Source: Megalobrama amblycephala (taxonomy: Eukaryota > Chordata > Actinopteri > Cypriniformes > Xenocyprididae). From it: a stretch of 64,000 nucleotides of DNA. A program made the position numbers and the translations under genes. This document shows, in pieces, positions 34,971 to 48,663 of the stretch. The stretch lies in the NCBI RefSeq assembly GCF_018812025.1, contig NC_063045.1, forward strand, positions 12,612,384 through 12,676,383, given 5' to 3'. The notes beneath the pieces are model-generated. The model made no database searches. It was not told where the DNA came from and was given only the letters and a program-made list of their open reading frames with translations. Within the stretch, counting starts at the first letter, position 1. Each line of letters opens with the position of its first letter.

Positions 34971-37556
34971 TTCAAGATTATAAGGGCACATGAATTTAAA
35001 AATGATGTGCACGGCTAAATCATTTATAATAAACTGCAGTAGTCCTTAAAAATAAGAAGTGTCAATATTGATTCAAGAGTGACTACGTTTTCTCATGAGA
35101 TTGTGATGGAAAACCTACTGCATTTTATCATTCATCAAAATGAAAGCAACTACAAATAATTTAGTGAATTATATATCAAGGGATGAAATCAAAGTTACTG
35201 TTAATGATGAAACCACATTCAGTTTTTTATAACAACAGAATTCAAGATAATATAACATATAAGATAACATAAGATTACCAAGGGCAATGTGCTCTTTTCC
35301 ACTATCAAGGGCTGTAAAACATGACAGAGATTTCACACAAGATTTTTACTGTAAAGAAGTGAAAGGTCACATCCATGTGTTCAAGACAGGCGCTTACTGT
35401 AATTACAGTGCTAATTTTGCTATTAACGAGTCTTAGTACCAGGATGACTTCAGTTTTGACCAATCAGGGCTAGACATTCTGATGCCACTGACGTCAGAGA
35501 AAGGCTCCAGCAATAAAGGGTCCGACAAGATGTGATGTCACAGAAAACAGCAGGAAACCGTAAAAGGCTGTGGGTCATTTTTAGCCTGTTTACAACCGTT
35601 CTCGGAAATAGATCTTTAAATTTGTGGCACAAATAAACTGTGGCAGTGATTTGGAAAAAAAAGCTAATTATGACATTTTACAAAATATCTTATATTTGCG
35701 ACTTAGAAAGCTGGAGGAAACTGGAGTATGTTTTCTTCCGTATCGGCGGATCTTCAGAAATCATTTAACAGCAGACAACAAGGGTTTAAAAGCCTGTTAA
35801 AAGCTCAACAAATATCATAGTGTCTTCTTTATTGACTGCACTCAGGTGGAACTATCTGTCTCATCTGCCACAAAGCAGACTTCCTCTGCAAACAAATACA
35901 CACACACTCACTTAAATTCGATCCGACCTAATGCAGCATGGGCCGTGGTGCATTAAAACATCCTCTTACAGGTGTGGCACGTACAAAATTGTGTCGCTTT
36001 TTAACAGGTGATGTGCGTTAACGACATTCTAGCGGCATCAGGAATGATGTCACAATGCTTTGTGATGCTTTGCGTCCAGTAATGACTTATAAAAAAAAAA
36101 AAAACATTGTTATTCCGTGACACACTAATGAATCATAGCACTTACGAGTCTCCAAGAGCACAGATATACTTCGGAAACATAAAAGACACCTGCAATAGCA
36201 GAGTTGCAAATCTTTTACAAATTCTCAAATTATTGAATAGTGTGTAAATATCCCAGAGCCTGAAGACTGGGAAAGTCTTTTCTGGAGTTTTTGATTCACT
36301 TGACAGGATGTGGGTTATCTGTTATAAAACTGGAAACATGTTTATCCAAGATAAGGGTCAGTTTGATGATAAGTATCTGGGGTTTAATGCATCAAAAGTG
36401 TAACTAACATAAAACTAGGTTTGGCCCTCTACGTCCTAAACCACCATAACAAATTACTGTTGCTGAGTTTGAATATTCACAAACATTATTTTAACAAATG
36501 TTTGCATGGTATTTGTTTAAGCATCAGATTATTATTATTATTATTATCTCATATTTAAGTTATATATTTATATTTACATTTAAATGGTTAATGATAATAA
36601 TAGTAATAATAATAATAATAATAATAATTAAATAACAATAATAATTATTATTATAATGGATATGTTTTTGATTGTATATACAAAACATAGCAATAGTTAA
36701 TAATAAAAAGTATTATATTAATTATTATAATAAATATATTTTGGATTGTGTATTGAAAGCAACAACAGTTACAATAATTATTGTATTTATTAATAATAAT
36801 GTATTTATTTATTATAAACAAATTAATTATGTGTAATTAATAATAATAGCTAATAATATTAACTTTAATAATAATGCATATATTTTGGATTCTATATAAA
36901 AAGCAATAGTAGTTATAATTGTAATAATAATAATAATAATATAAAAACAATAATAACAATTAATTCTATTTAAATAAAAATCATTTTAAATCAGTTAATA
37001 ATAAATAAGTTAATATTAAATTAAAAAAATAACATATTTTGGATTCTATATAGAAAAAAACAACTACATTAAATTTTAAATAATATTAACTTTTTATATT
37101 TTGGATTCTATACAGAAAACATAATTCAATAATACTAATAATATTATTATTATTATTAGTTCTATTTAAATAGTAATAATAATGTTTAATTATATTAATT
37201 ATAATAATATATTTTGGATTGTATATAGAAAACAACTAAAGTTAATAATTACTATTATGACTATCCATCTCATTTGCAACCCAAGAACTCACTTTTAAAA
37301 ACCAATCTAGTAAAAATAAAGAAAAAAAGAGATGCTGCAGGCAAAACAGGTGTCTGTATTAAAATAAGGCCTGATTATTATTCCAGTCCTGTATAGCAGC
37401 GCCACCTGCTGCCCAAGCAGTGACCTGCATAAAACCAATCAATCACCATGGCCCATTTAATATTGTCATTTAATCATCTTCAGTATGTTTTATAAAGCTT
37501 AAATGTTTTGAATTACAAACAAGAATCTCTACCTAAGGGTTTCTCAATACCAGATC
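34971..37556. other. Intergenic DNA between dpp4 and mettl21a, with ATT-rich low complexity
   Basis: No coding exon recognised. 36526-37260 is dominated by ATT/AAT runs with several repeats of tattttggattctatata. The mettl21a 3' UTR must occupy the right end; ATTAAA-type signals on minus lie near 37455 and 37469. Confidence 0.5.
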
Positions 37557-38436
<880 letters not shown>

Positions 38437-38929
38437 CCTGAGCTGCTAAAATGCCTGAAAAGTCATTTTAGCATTTGATTTTGCTAATTACTTTTATTAT
38501 AAAATAAAAGTTCATTATATAGAATACAAGTGAAATCTAATTTGAATGTTATGTTTGATTGTAGTGTGCATAATGTATACTGTACCTATTTGCAAATCCA
38601 GCGAGTTGACAGTTCCTTATTCTGTAACGTTTTAAAATGGTTTGCCTATTTGTCAAGAACAGAGAAAAATCTAATACAGACTGTTAGTAAACAAGACAGA
38701 TTCAGCATGGTCTCTTCAGCGATCTGTTGTTCGACCGCTGTTACAGCGGACAGTCGTGACTCACCTGCGCCACCTGATGTTTAGGCGTGTAACTGCTAGT
38801 GGTGTTTTGTTCAGCGAGGAATATTCTCATATTTTAGTTCGCTCTAGTCTACGAGTAAATAGCATTAGAGTGAAATGAAGGAGAATAAGGTTGTCTTATT
38901 CTTATCTTTCACTAAACGAGGTGCGTTTT

Positions 38930-39393
38930 TCAAAATAAATCAAATGGGGTTGCTTCTATATTATATATTGTTTTTTGTTACTCCTGCTGTGTCGACCGGT
39001 GGGCGTGGCTGGAAGAATCTGGGCATCGCGAGAGTCTGTCGAACGTTGTTTGCTTGGACTAATTGAGAATGATGAGCACCTGTTTTGTCCTTTATAAAAA
39101 GGAAGCGTGCGAGAGTGTAGGAGAGGCCTTTTGTTTTTTTTGGAGTGTTGTGATTTTTCTTCTGTTTAGCTTGTTTGATTTTTGTTCTGTTTGTTTATTT
39201 TGCCTTGGCTGTTTCTTTGTATTTGGTTCTGTCTGACATTTTAACATCTTGTGTCAGACAGAAATTGGGGTTATTTTTGTAAGTTATTTTCTGTTTTATA
39301 TATTTTTCTATTTATGTTAATAAACACTCTTGTTTCACCCGTACCAACCTACTAGTCCTCCTTTTATTTGTCGCGGCTTGAGCCGGTCGTGAC
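38930..39393 (+). mobile_element. Possible solo LTR of a retrotransposon
   Basis: Contains a TATA-like tttataaaaagg (about 39092-39103), an AATAAA near 39320 and a CpG-bearing end (tgagccggtcgtgaca) close together, the order expected in an LTR. I could not define both ends or a target duplication, and no internal retroelement coding region is next to it. The call is tentative. Confidence 0.35.
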
Positions 39394-39938
39394 AGTTGTT
39401 ATTTGACTAAATTGTAGGGGTTTGTTTGATTTATTGAGAGTTTGTTAATCAGGCCTGATGCAAAAATTGAGGCAATGAGATCCAGGCAGACAAGCAATGA
39501 TTATGTCAGAGATCATATTTGAATAAGGAATATTAATTTATAATATTCCTTATTAATTTATAATATTAATTTATGCTTAATATTAATTTATTAAGTAAAA
39601 ATTATAGCGACAAACAAATGAATCAAGTAAATAATCGCTTATAATAAAATCCAGAGTATTGTATCTAATAGATGAAGATGAAGATCAGATTATAGAGAAA
39701 GAAAGAACAAAATTAATATATTTGGAGAATGAAATGAGAGATAGAAGAGAAGAAGCAGAAGCAGCCAGAAGTAGAAGACGCAGAAGAGATGCGAGAAGCA
39801 AAAAGAGCAAAGAGACTCTTCCTGACTCTTCCAAGCTTTATAATGGTAGTGAATGGAGGGGGTCCAATTTTGAAGCCAAAAAACATGCATCCATCCATCC
39901 ATCGTAAAAGTACTCCACACAGCTCCAGGGGGTAATAG
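39394..39938. repeat. Repeat block fused to the 5' side of receptor gene A
   Basis: The right part (about 39835-39932: aagctttataatggtagtga, catccatccatc, actccacacagctccagggg) resembles a widespread cyprinid transposon-derived sequence. It runs directly into the V exon of gene A. An 82-codon open frame at 39659-39907 encodes a charged stretch (RSRRRRRDARSKKSKE) that I do not recognise and regard as repeat-derived. Confidence 0.5.
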
Positions 39939-40988
39939 TGTCAGTGATGGAGGGAGATTCTGTCACCCTACACATTAATATTCGTCATATACCAAGATAT
40001 TATATGCGTTATATAGAGTGGTTTGGGCCTGAAAATAACCATTTAGTTAGAGTCATTCGGCTTGAAAAGAAGACGGATGAAATTATATATCATGAAGATG
40101 ACATGTTCAGCGACAGACTACAGATCGACAATCAGACTGGATCTTTGACCATCAGGAACATCAGAACCACAGACTCTGGACTTTATCGAATGAACAGTCA
40201 TGTCTCAAGAGAATTATTCAATGTTACTGTTTATGGTGAGTAGTTGAATTTAATGTGTTCATTCCTCACCATGTTTTAACAATCATTTGAAATGTCCAAT
40301 ATGTTAAAAAATCTTAATTGACATCAGGCCACAGATACTGTGATACAGAGCTTAAATTAATTTATTTACCCCAGAATATTTCTATATATAGTAACTTTAT
40401 TTTCATTTTTTTCTCTCATGTTTTGCAGCTCGCCTTCCCATTCCTGTCATCACCAGAGATTCTTCATGTTCTTCATCATCATCAGGATCATCATCAGTGT
40501 TCAAATGTGTCCTTCTGTGTTCCGTGTTCAAAGTGAGTCATGTGACTCTCTCCTGGTACAAAGGAAACAGTTTATTGTCCAGCATCAGTGTGTCTGATCT
40601 CAGCAGCAGCATCTCTCTACACCTGGAGGTGGAAAATCAGGATAACAACACCTACAGCTGTGTGATCAACAATTCATTCATTGACCAGACTGAACATCTG
40701 GACATCAGTCAACTCTGTCAGACATATGCAGGTACATCATAGGGGATGTTAATAATTTAAAGAAAACTCATCAAAAACATAGTTTTTCTTTCTTTTGCAA
40801 TGCTGTTGGTGAGTTTATCATTTAGTTGCAGTTTCTAAATAAAACCTCTTTTTCTGTCCTCAGACCACATACACTGTTACAGTTTTTCTGAAACTGTGAT
40901 TCGATTGGTCATCTCTGCTGTGGTGGGCGTGGCTACTGTTGCTATAGTGGTTTATGACATCAGATCCAGAAGAGCTGAAAAGAAGTGA
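39939..40988 (+). CDS. CD2/SLAM-family-like Ig receptor A, lacking a leader exon
   Basis: Exons: V-like 39939-40235, C2 40429-40731, membrane 40864-40988. The V-like domain ([12 protein letters not shown] to NVTVYG) has no canonical B- and F-strand cysteines (SVTLH and DSGLYRM). This is known from the first domain of CD2 and SLAM-family proteins. The C2 domain has the usual pair (LLCSV, TYSCV) plus FKC and QLC for a second disulphide, also a SLAM-family trait. The membrane exon reads [20 protein letters not shown] and ends after RRAEKK; compared with gene B a CAG codon has become TGA. No signal-peptide exon is present upstream, where the V exon abuts a repeat. The splice acceptor taatag has a poor pyrimidine tract. 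It may be a pseudogene or be expressed from another leader. Closest to gene D. Confidence 0.7.
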
Positions 40989-43184
40989 AGAACATCACAG
41001 TCAGTCTCTGAATGATGATCCGTATACGTTTTCACATCTCAGGATTCCAAAATGTTCTAAATGATTCCTTAGCAAATTGATCTGAATCAAAATGATCCTT
41101 ATCCATTAAATAACCAGAAAAGTCATTGAAATCCATCTGTCAAGAAGAGCGGGAACCCTGTTAGATGCCGAAGTCTTAATCAGCTTTTGCACTGCAAATT
41201 GTGATTTCTTTTTTTCATATAAAGAATATTGCGTTGCACATCTCTCTTCTTCAAAGACAATTGAAGTCTAAAGCATGGTCTTGAATAATATTAAAGAATA
41301 TTAAAGATTCATGTTGTAATTGGCTTGTTCAGTGAGGGCTGAATGGAGCCAGTTTGAACTGAACATCAGGAGCTGAAGGTTGTTTCTTTGAATCCCAGTA
41401 GATTGTTGAAGGGTTTCCTGGAGATCATTTTACAATCTCAAATGCTATAAATAAGCTATATGTAAAAAAATCTGTATTAGTGTGAATGAAAAATAAAAAA
41501 TATGAATCAGTCCAGGTGGAGTACACTTTTTACCAGCTCTACAGGAAGCTGGGACAAGTGGCAAAAATGTTTAGTTTGCGTGAAATGCAGTGACAGTCTG
41601 TGAATTTTAAGCTGTAGCTATACTGACTGGAGAGTTCATCACTGGCAAAGTGACAAAAGAAGAAAAAACAAAAAGCTGGACACCCAGATACCCAGCTAAC
41701 AGAATTTTGTTTTAAGAACGTTCTCTAAATATTCAGTGTTGGTTCTGGGAACATTAAAAACATCCAGTTTTCTTGAGATTACAGGAAAGTTTTTATAAGG
41801 TATGATGTTCCGCAAACGTTCTTTCAACTTAATTTTGATTTAAAATTCTACATTCTAGGAACATTGATTTGTAACATTTCAAGAACATGAAAACATCCAG
41901 TTTCCTTAATGTGAATGTTATTTAAAGGTTAGTATGATGTTCCTGAAATGTTCTTTCAATCATTCACCTGCTGTGAACAAACACTGAAAGAAAGAGAAAT
42001 AAAAACACAAACTACAACTTTCTTCAGCCACAGCCTTAGATGAACTGAAGATAAAAGACATTAAATCTCTGAAGATCTGATTAAACAACTCCACAAACAA
42101 CATTACCAGCTTCACTTATTACTGACCAGACTTACTTTATTTCTGTCACACGTCTACAGAAGATCTTATTGAGAATTAACAGAAGTTTAGATGTTTCGTT
42201 TGAGGTCACCATCATGGAGATTGGTAGTTGCTTTAGTTGAGCTTTTGACCTTTTTGATCTTGAGATTTTTTTTTTTTTTTGTAGAGATATAAAAATATCA
42301 GTATTCTTCAAAAAATAAGTTGAAAAATGGGGGCAAAAGCAAAATTGTTGCGTTCATAATTTTGTTCTGTGTATATATTGGTCTGAAAAAGACAGTCAGA
42401 CATGGAGAAAATGTGCCAGTGGAACCCAAAGTAAACATGAAGTTGAATGTGAAATGAGATACCAGAAAAAAAATGACCACAGTAACCAGTGACCACAACT
42501 TTTCATAACTACAAGTTCAAATGATCTCTTTCACTTGAAATAAAGCAGAGAAGACGTCTAAGTTTTGATAAGTTTGGTGTCATCTAAAGCAGAGGTCTTC
42601 AACCCACTGTCCTGCAGAGTTTAGCTCCAACCCTAATTAAAAACACCTGAACCAGCTAATCAAGCTCTTCTGGATATCTTGAAAGGTTGGAAATCAATTT
42701 TGCAGGAGGATCAGGGTTGAAGACCTCTGGGGTAGAGTGTGGTTATTTTATGGTATTGTTTGTATGGTGTTTTCTTGATATGCTACAGTGAATGTCTATA
42801 AATGTCTCTTCGATGTGCTTGTGTGGGCGAGGGCTAGGGGGGCCCATACAATTGTTTTGCAAATGGGCCCGGGACTGACTTGCAACACCAGACACATCGA
42901 TGTGTTAAGAAATACCACAGGTTGTGTTGTTTTTAACACATCCGTTTCAAGAGTGTGGTAATATTCTCAATAAAAGTGAAATTTAAAATGAGGAACAACT
43001 GTTTAAAGAGGCCTGAAGATTAGAGAAGTTCTCACACAGAGTGAAAAGTTTCTTCATTACTCAATGTTTTGTTATCCAAACTGTTAAGATATTAAAACTA
43101 TTTGAGATTAATGACACATTTCTGTTGCATTATAGATCATCTTCTCAGATTTGTCAAGTGTTTTTAATTCATTTGTTTGAAAAA
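40989..43184. other. 3' UTR of gene A and spacer to gene B
   Basis: The 3' UTR probably ends at AATAAA 41492-41497; similar sequence follows gene C. At 41700-41960 there are gaacgttc/gaacatt repeats that recur at 59.0, 60.3 and 60.9 kb. 41980-42260 is related to 50.3-50.5, 59.5-59.7 and 60.5-60.6 kb, so these are parts of the duplicated unit. A diverged hAT-type MITE (cagaggtcttcaaccc and its inverse) is at 42590-42729. No exon is seen. Confidence 0.55.
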
Positions 43185-46100
43185 ATGTTTCGCACATCCA
43201 TTTTATTCTGTTTGTGGCATCTGATTGGTAAGTTAAACGATTTATGGCTTAAGGTTTAGTACAAATTTACATTAATTGGTATTTAATGGTGTGTTTCTGA
43301 AACAGATGGAATTGATGATCACACTGATGATCCTGATATACACAGAAATATACACCATATAGAGTGGAGGTTTGGACCTGAAAGTACCATAATAGCTGAT
43401 TGGTTTACTGAAATTACCTATCATTATAAGCAGATGTTTGGAGACAGCCTACAAATGGAGAGTCAAACTGGATCTTTGACCATCAGGGACATCAGAACCA
43501 GAGACTCTGGAATTTATCAACTAGACATCATATACACCCCTTTCAAGCAAATTACAGTGTTATTCAATGTCACTGCTTATGGTGAGTATGATTTAATGTG
43601 CCTTGTCCTCCCCAAGACAATTCTTTTTAAATGACAAACCCTTATTAAATACAATAAAAAATTATTTAAATCCAACTTCATATAGTTTTTTTTTCTTCTT
43701 TCCACAAAATAAATGGCATTAAAATCATGGTTATTGTTTTTATCTCATACTATTAAAAATAGTTTTGTTTTGTTTGTGGCATCTGGGTAGTAAGTTAAAC
43801 ACTTTTTTACAGCATCATATTCAGTAGTGTTTTTTAAATCTTGTTTTCTGTGTTTTGTTCTAATACAGATGAAATGAAGTCAGTTTCAGTGACTGCGGGA
43901 GAGTCTGTCACTCTACACACTGATGTTCCCGTTATACACCCACATGATATACGTTATATACAGTGGAGCTTTGATCCTAAAAATACTCTTATAGACATTC
44001 ATTTTGATGAGGGGACACCTAAGATAAGATATTATCATGATGAGATATTCAGAGACAGATTACAGATTGACAATCAAACTGGATCTCTGATCATCAGGAA
44101 CATCAGAACCACAGACTCTGGGTTGTATGACCTACAGATCATCAGACTTGTAAAGTCATTGGCAGTATTATTTAACATTACTGTCTATGGTAAGTGTGTG
44201 AATTTAATTGGCATGTCATCATCAATTCACGTTCTGTGTTGACGTCTCCCACGTGTGATTAAAAGAATATAAATCAACAGCAGGCCAAATATACTGTTTA
44301 TTTATCTCTATTTGTTTCTATTCTTTTATAATTATTTATAAGGTAAAGAATTATATGTTTTGTCCTCTCAACTGAAAGTCTTAAAAAGCTCAAATGAAGT
44401 AACATTATTAATTTCACTTTATTCCAAGCTCGTCTGCCCATACCTGTTTTTATCAGAGACTGTCCCTCTTCATCAACATCAGGATCATCATCAAATTGTT
44501 CATTGCTGTGTTCAGCTGTGAATGTGAGTCATGTGACTCTTTCCTGGTACAAAGGAAACAGTTTATTGTCCAGCATCAGTGTGTCTGATCTCAGCATCAG
44601 TCTCTCTCTACCTCTGGAGGTGGAATATCAGGATAAAAACACCTACAGCTGTGTGATCAACAATCCCATCAGAAACCGGACCAAACATCTCAACATCACT
44701 CAACTCTGTCACACATGTCCAGGTATGTCAGCAGCAGTGATTTTTTTTTAATTGTTATTTTTAATCATTTAGCAGCAGGGCCGGGTCTAGGGGGGGGCTA
44801 GGGGGGCTAGGGGGGGCATTGCCCCCCCAGAATTTCCTTGTGCCCCCCCAGAAATGTGCAGCCAACAATAAAAATGAATAGGCATACATAAACATTAAAA
44901 ACGTCTTATCTATTGAATAAGGATCGCCCACTTTATTCACAGAAAATAAGTGAATATTATGCTTATAATGATATTTAATCTCACAAAAATGGACTTAAAA
45001 TCCAAAAACATGCAAACTGGGAAGTAACGAACATTAATCAGAAAATACGTCAGTGTACACCTAATCTTCAAGCAAGTAGCCTAAAAAATATCACGATGAG
45101 GATCACATCTGCATCAGCCGAACATATTTTCTGCATGCTGAGATAGCTGTCAGCGAACATTTCCTCAGTAATTTCGTTAACAATGAATAATTCGTACATT
45201 ATGTCCAGGGGCGATGCTAGGGGTGGGCTAAAGGGGCTGGAGCCCTGAATCTTTCAGGTTTGAGGTTTCTGTGCTGTGTGTTTTAAAGAGAAGTGTGCAC
45301 ATTTACTCACACGATCAGCTGGTGATCTGTGTGATCAAAATAAAAGCACAAGGCTTTATCTTAGAAATTAGTACAAAAGTTTTGTAATTTCCCTGTTGTG
45401 TAAAGTAACTAATAAAAATTGTAATTTATTTTAGAGAGCATTTGTTACAATACTGTCATATGAATAATTATATAGACCTAAAACATTATTATATTATTGT
45501 AATAATTGTTTGGCATCCTAAAATACAATGTAGACTGAGACTCTATATCACAACAAAAAAGATGTTTGAGCCTTCTTTCATTAACAGGTACAATGCTGTT
45601 TCTTTGGTCAATTTGCACTCTGTACATGGGTTGAAGCTCTCAGTTTTGAGCTTCCAGAGTACACCAGATTGATGCATTTAACCTTAAAATATACAAAAAT
45701 TTCTTCCGGGGGACATGCCCCCGGACCCCCCTAGATGAGTTAAACCAAACATAGTTTTACTAATTCCAGTGGGAAATAATGTACATTTTATTAACTTTTA
45801 CCAAGAATACTACAAAAAAGCCCCTTTCATGTCAGTAAATTAAAATGTCATTGGACAAATGTAGATTTTGGCTAAGCCACGAAAGTTTACAATGTCTATT
45901 ATGTCCATAAATAATTCACATAGCCTACTAAGCAATAGCCAGTACAAATTAGGCTATAGCCTATAATTTGTTAGCCACAAGACGATTCTTGATGAATCAA
46001 AAAAACAGTTACAATAAGTTAGCTATGAATATTAGCCTAGAAAATGCTGCCCTACCAAAATTTGTGATTGCCCCCCCAGTCCAGCAAGCCTAGTACCGGG

Positions 46101-48663
46101 CCTGTTTAGCAGACACTTTTATTCAAAGTGACATACAGTTGAGCATATGTCATACAGATTCACATTAATGATTCTACAGCAGAAGATCAGCTTTTACAAT
46201 ATAATTAATGATGGACGATTTCAAAACACTACCTCATGAAGCTCCGAAGCTTTATGAGTCTTTTGTTTCGAATCAGTGATTCGGAGCATGTATCAAACTG
46301 CCAAAGTCACGTGATTTCAGTAATCACGGCTTCATTACGTCATCACTGTTTCGAAACGTTTCAAAACCGTTCGAAATTTCAATGGTTCCTTGGTAGAGGG
46401 CGATGATAAAGTGAACCTACACTGTAAAAAAAAATCCCGTTGTTTCTACGGAAAAATACCGGCAGCTGTGGTTACCAGAACAATACTGTAAAAATGACAT
46501 CAAACCGTAAACATACTTACGGAGTTACATGTGAATTTTACATTTTAAATCTGTTAAATTTACGGTAAAATAATGTATTTCATTAACTGATATAATGTTA
46601 ATTTACTAACCTAATGAAGTACTAATATCTGTTTTGTACCTTTATAATACACTGACAGTCACCAAACACAGTGGTGATAAGAGTCACATGATGAATCAAA
46701 GTTCATCACAAGCAGCTTTTCCACAAGCTGAGAAGCACAATACTAATATATAGAAGGTGCACACAGTGTCATTCACACACACACTAAACACCATCATGGT
46801 AACATGCATGAAATTTTAAAAATGCAATAAACATTAATTTAACAACATTAGATGTAACATAAAACCCTAATGTACATAACTGATTAGAAAAAAATGAGAA
46901 AAACTAAGAAGAAACAGAGTTATTTCAATGAAAATATATCAAATGTGAAGTATCACGCAGGGAATTGTGGGAATGTCAATATACGGTTTTTCACTGTAAA
47001 TTTTACAATGAATTGTTATTTTTCACTTCCAAAAACTGTGAATTTAACGGTATTTTACCGTAAAATTACATTAAATGTACCATTAGATCTATTACAGTTA
47101 TTCACTGTATATAGTACGGAAACTTTCTGTAAACCAATCAACAGTTTTTCACCGCAGCATTTTTACAGTCTTTTACTGTTAAAATCACGGTCATTTTTTA
47201 CAGTGTATGAATCATGCAGATTCACTGAGAACTGCTGAACAAGTGTCTATGGGTTTTACCTGATCTCTGATCTGTTTTATACATTTATAGATGTTTTAAT
47301 TAGACATTAGAATAATTATAATGAACAATGGTAGTAATCTCTTATTTGCCTGTTTTGCTTGATCCATGGACCAGAGAAACAAGCCCTGAAAATTGATAAA
47401 AGAACACATATTATACAGACACTATATATTTAATCTTATTAGATGATTAGTTAATTTACTTTCAATAAAACTTCTGTAATACATTTGTAAAAGGTGTTTT
47501 CATGCATGTTTGGCCTGAGTTTTGTTGCGTTTGCACTGTTCTGACCACCGTTTCAAAGCCTTGACACATTTGCTTCAACTGCTTCAGTGTTTTGCGAAGC
47601 CTCGATCTGCCCATCACTAAATATAATCCAAAAGATTTCTTAAAAATTGTTCTTTTACACATAGACAGATATCAAGAATCTGTGTATGAATCTCAACGAC
47701 GGTGACAAGCAACATATTTTGATCAACAGATCAACTCTGGACATTAGAAATCAAGCTACTAGCCATGGAGGAATTTTGATTGGTGGCTCCTAGAATGCAC
47801 TGCAACACGGTCACCACTGTTGAGATTCATACACTGATTCTAGATGTCTGTGTGTCTAAATGAAAAAGATTTTTTTTTTTTTTTTTTTTAGAGAAACTTT
47901 CAAGAAATCCTTTGGGTTATATTGATAAAGCTGATCTTCTGCTGTAGAATCACAGTGCTGCTGTAATCAATAATGTAAATCTAACTCAGAGATTGAGCTC
48001 TAAATGAGTTCAGCTCAAATTACAATTATGTGAAAACATAACCAACACCTGATCATTTTTTAATATTTCTTGTTTGGTTGTTATAACATCCCAAGCAAAG
48101 TCTAATATTAAAAAGTCAAGGGTCAAGAGCTCAATTAAAGCATACCCTGATCTCTGTGATGGTGTCTTAAAAATTGTGATTTTCTCCTTTGGTGATTCTG
48201 CTTGTTATCATCAGGTGTCTTCAATAATGCTCAATCATCACTCAATTAATCACTTAATTATCTTATTAACTTTAACACTGCTTCAGTGGGTGAAATTAAA
48301 ATATGGCAGGACTTTCTGACCCCTGGACTATACACCTCTGGTCCTGGTTTAGTGGAAATATACAGCTTATCAAGCTTGACTGAATACAGCTGTCCACGTC
48401 TTTATAATTAATTTGATTTTGCTTTCATTTGAGATGTTGTTCGTAAGTTTGTCATCGTGTAGGTGCAGTTTCTCAATAAAACCTCTTTTCTGTCCTCAGA
48501 CTCTGTCCAGTGTTGTGGTTTCACTGAAGCTGTGATTCGATTGGTCATCTCTGCTGTGGTGGGCGTGGCTGCTGTTGCCATAGTGGTTTATGACATCAGA
48601 TCCATAAGAGCTGAAAAGAAGCAGAGAACATCAGAGTCAGTCTCTGAAATAATAAACTATTGA
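43185..48663 (+). CDS. CD2/SLAM-family-like Ig receptor B (leader-V-V-C2-TM)
   Basis: Exons: leader 43185-43227, V1 43306-43581, V2 43869-44189, C2 44429-44722, membrane and tail 48500-48663; phases all agree and the protein is about 365 aa. The leader is [16 protein letters not shown]1 retains the IEWRFGPES and [14 protein letters not shown] regions but lacks the A-B strand block that V2 has ([14 protein letters not shown]). V2 is complete and lacks the canonical cysteines. C2 carries [14 protein letters not shown] and QLCHTC. The membrane segment [21 protein letters not shown] has an Arg near its outer end. The tail of about 24 residues ends SEIINY and has no ITSM (TxYxxV/I). The 3.8-kb last intron is almost all transposons. 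Function in lymphoid cell adhesion or recognition is inferred from family membership. Confidence 0.82.
44776..46104. mobile_element. Non-autonomous hAT transposon (1.33 kb) in gene B last intron
   Basis: The left terminus is cagggccgggtctagg and the right terminus inverts to caggcccggtactagg. A perfect 8-bp duplication TTTAGCAG flanks it (44768-44775 and 46105-46112). Near both ends there are runs of ggggggg or ccccccc. No transposase frame is intact. Confidence 0.9.
46206..47619. mobile_element. Second hAT transposon in gene B last intron, itself invaded
   Basis: The left end is taatgatggacgatttcaaa and the right end inverts to tagtgatgggcagat. A perfect 8-bp duplication AATATAAT flanks it (46198-46205 and 47620-47627). 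The empty target is preserved in inverted form at about 47890-47945. Its interior holds a nested MITE. Confidence 0.88.
46420..47205. mobile_element. TA-site MITE with cactgtaaaaa termini, nested in the second hAT
   Basis: Left cactgtaaaaaaaaat and right tttttacagtg, flanked by TA on each side (46418-46419 and 47206-47207). The interior is rich in 'acggtaaaat' and 'tttacagt' motifs in both orientations. No coding capacity. Confidence 0.8.
47628..48340. repeat. Fold-back repeat with cagaggtgta-type terminus, inverted copy
   Basis: A palindrome is centred near 47760: gaatctcaac-gacggtgac at about 47691 faces gtcaccactgttgagattc at about 47810. The right arm runs to ggactatacacctctg at 48340. 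The matching left arm continues as ccaaaagatttctta at 47628 and, before the second hAT, gattctacagcagaagatca at 46170. The right arm is shared with 49108-49570 and 52610-53050. Confidence 0.7.

Noticed and set aside
38930..39393. Complete retrotransposon
   Set aside because: Only an LTR-like stretch is seen; no gag or pol reading frame and no second LTR are present.
39659..39907. Charged 82-codon open frame with an RSRRRRR stretch, considered as a nuclear protein exon
   Set aside because: It extends into an interspersed repeat, has no supported splice partners, and the bias toward Arg, Glu and Lys comes from purine-rich repeat sequence.
42590..42729. Target duplication of the hAT-like MITE next to gene B
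   Set aside because: The termini match the family, but the flanks (atctaaag and gggtagag) do not form a convincing 8-bp repeat, so I do not claim one.
46894..47238. Plus-strand open frame of 114 codons in the gene B intron
   Set aside because: It lies inside the cactgtaaaaa MITE nested in a hAT element; no domain is visible.
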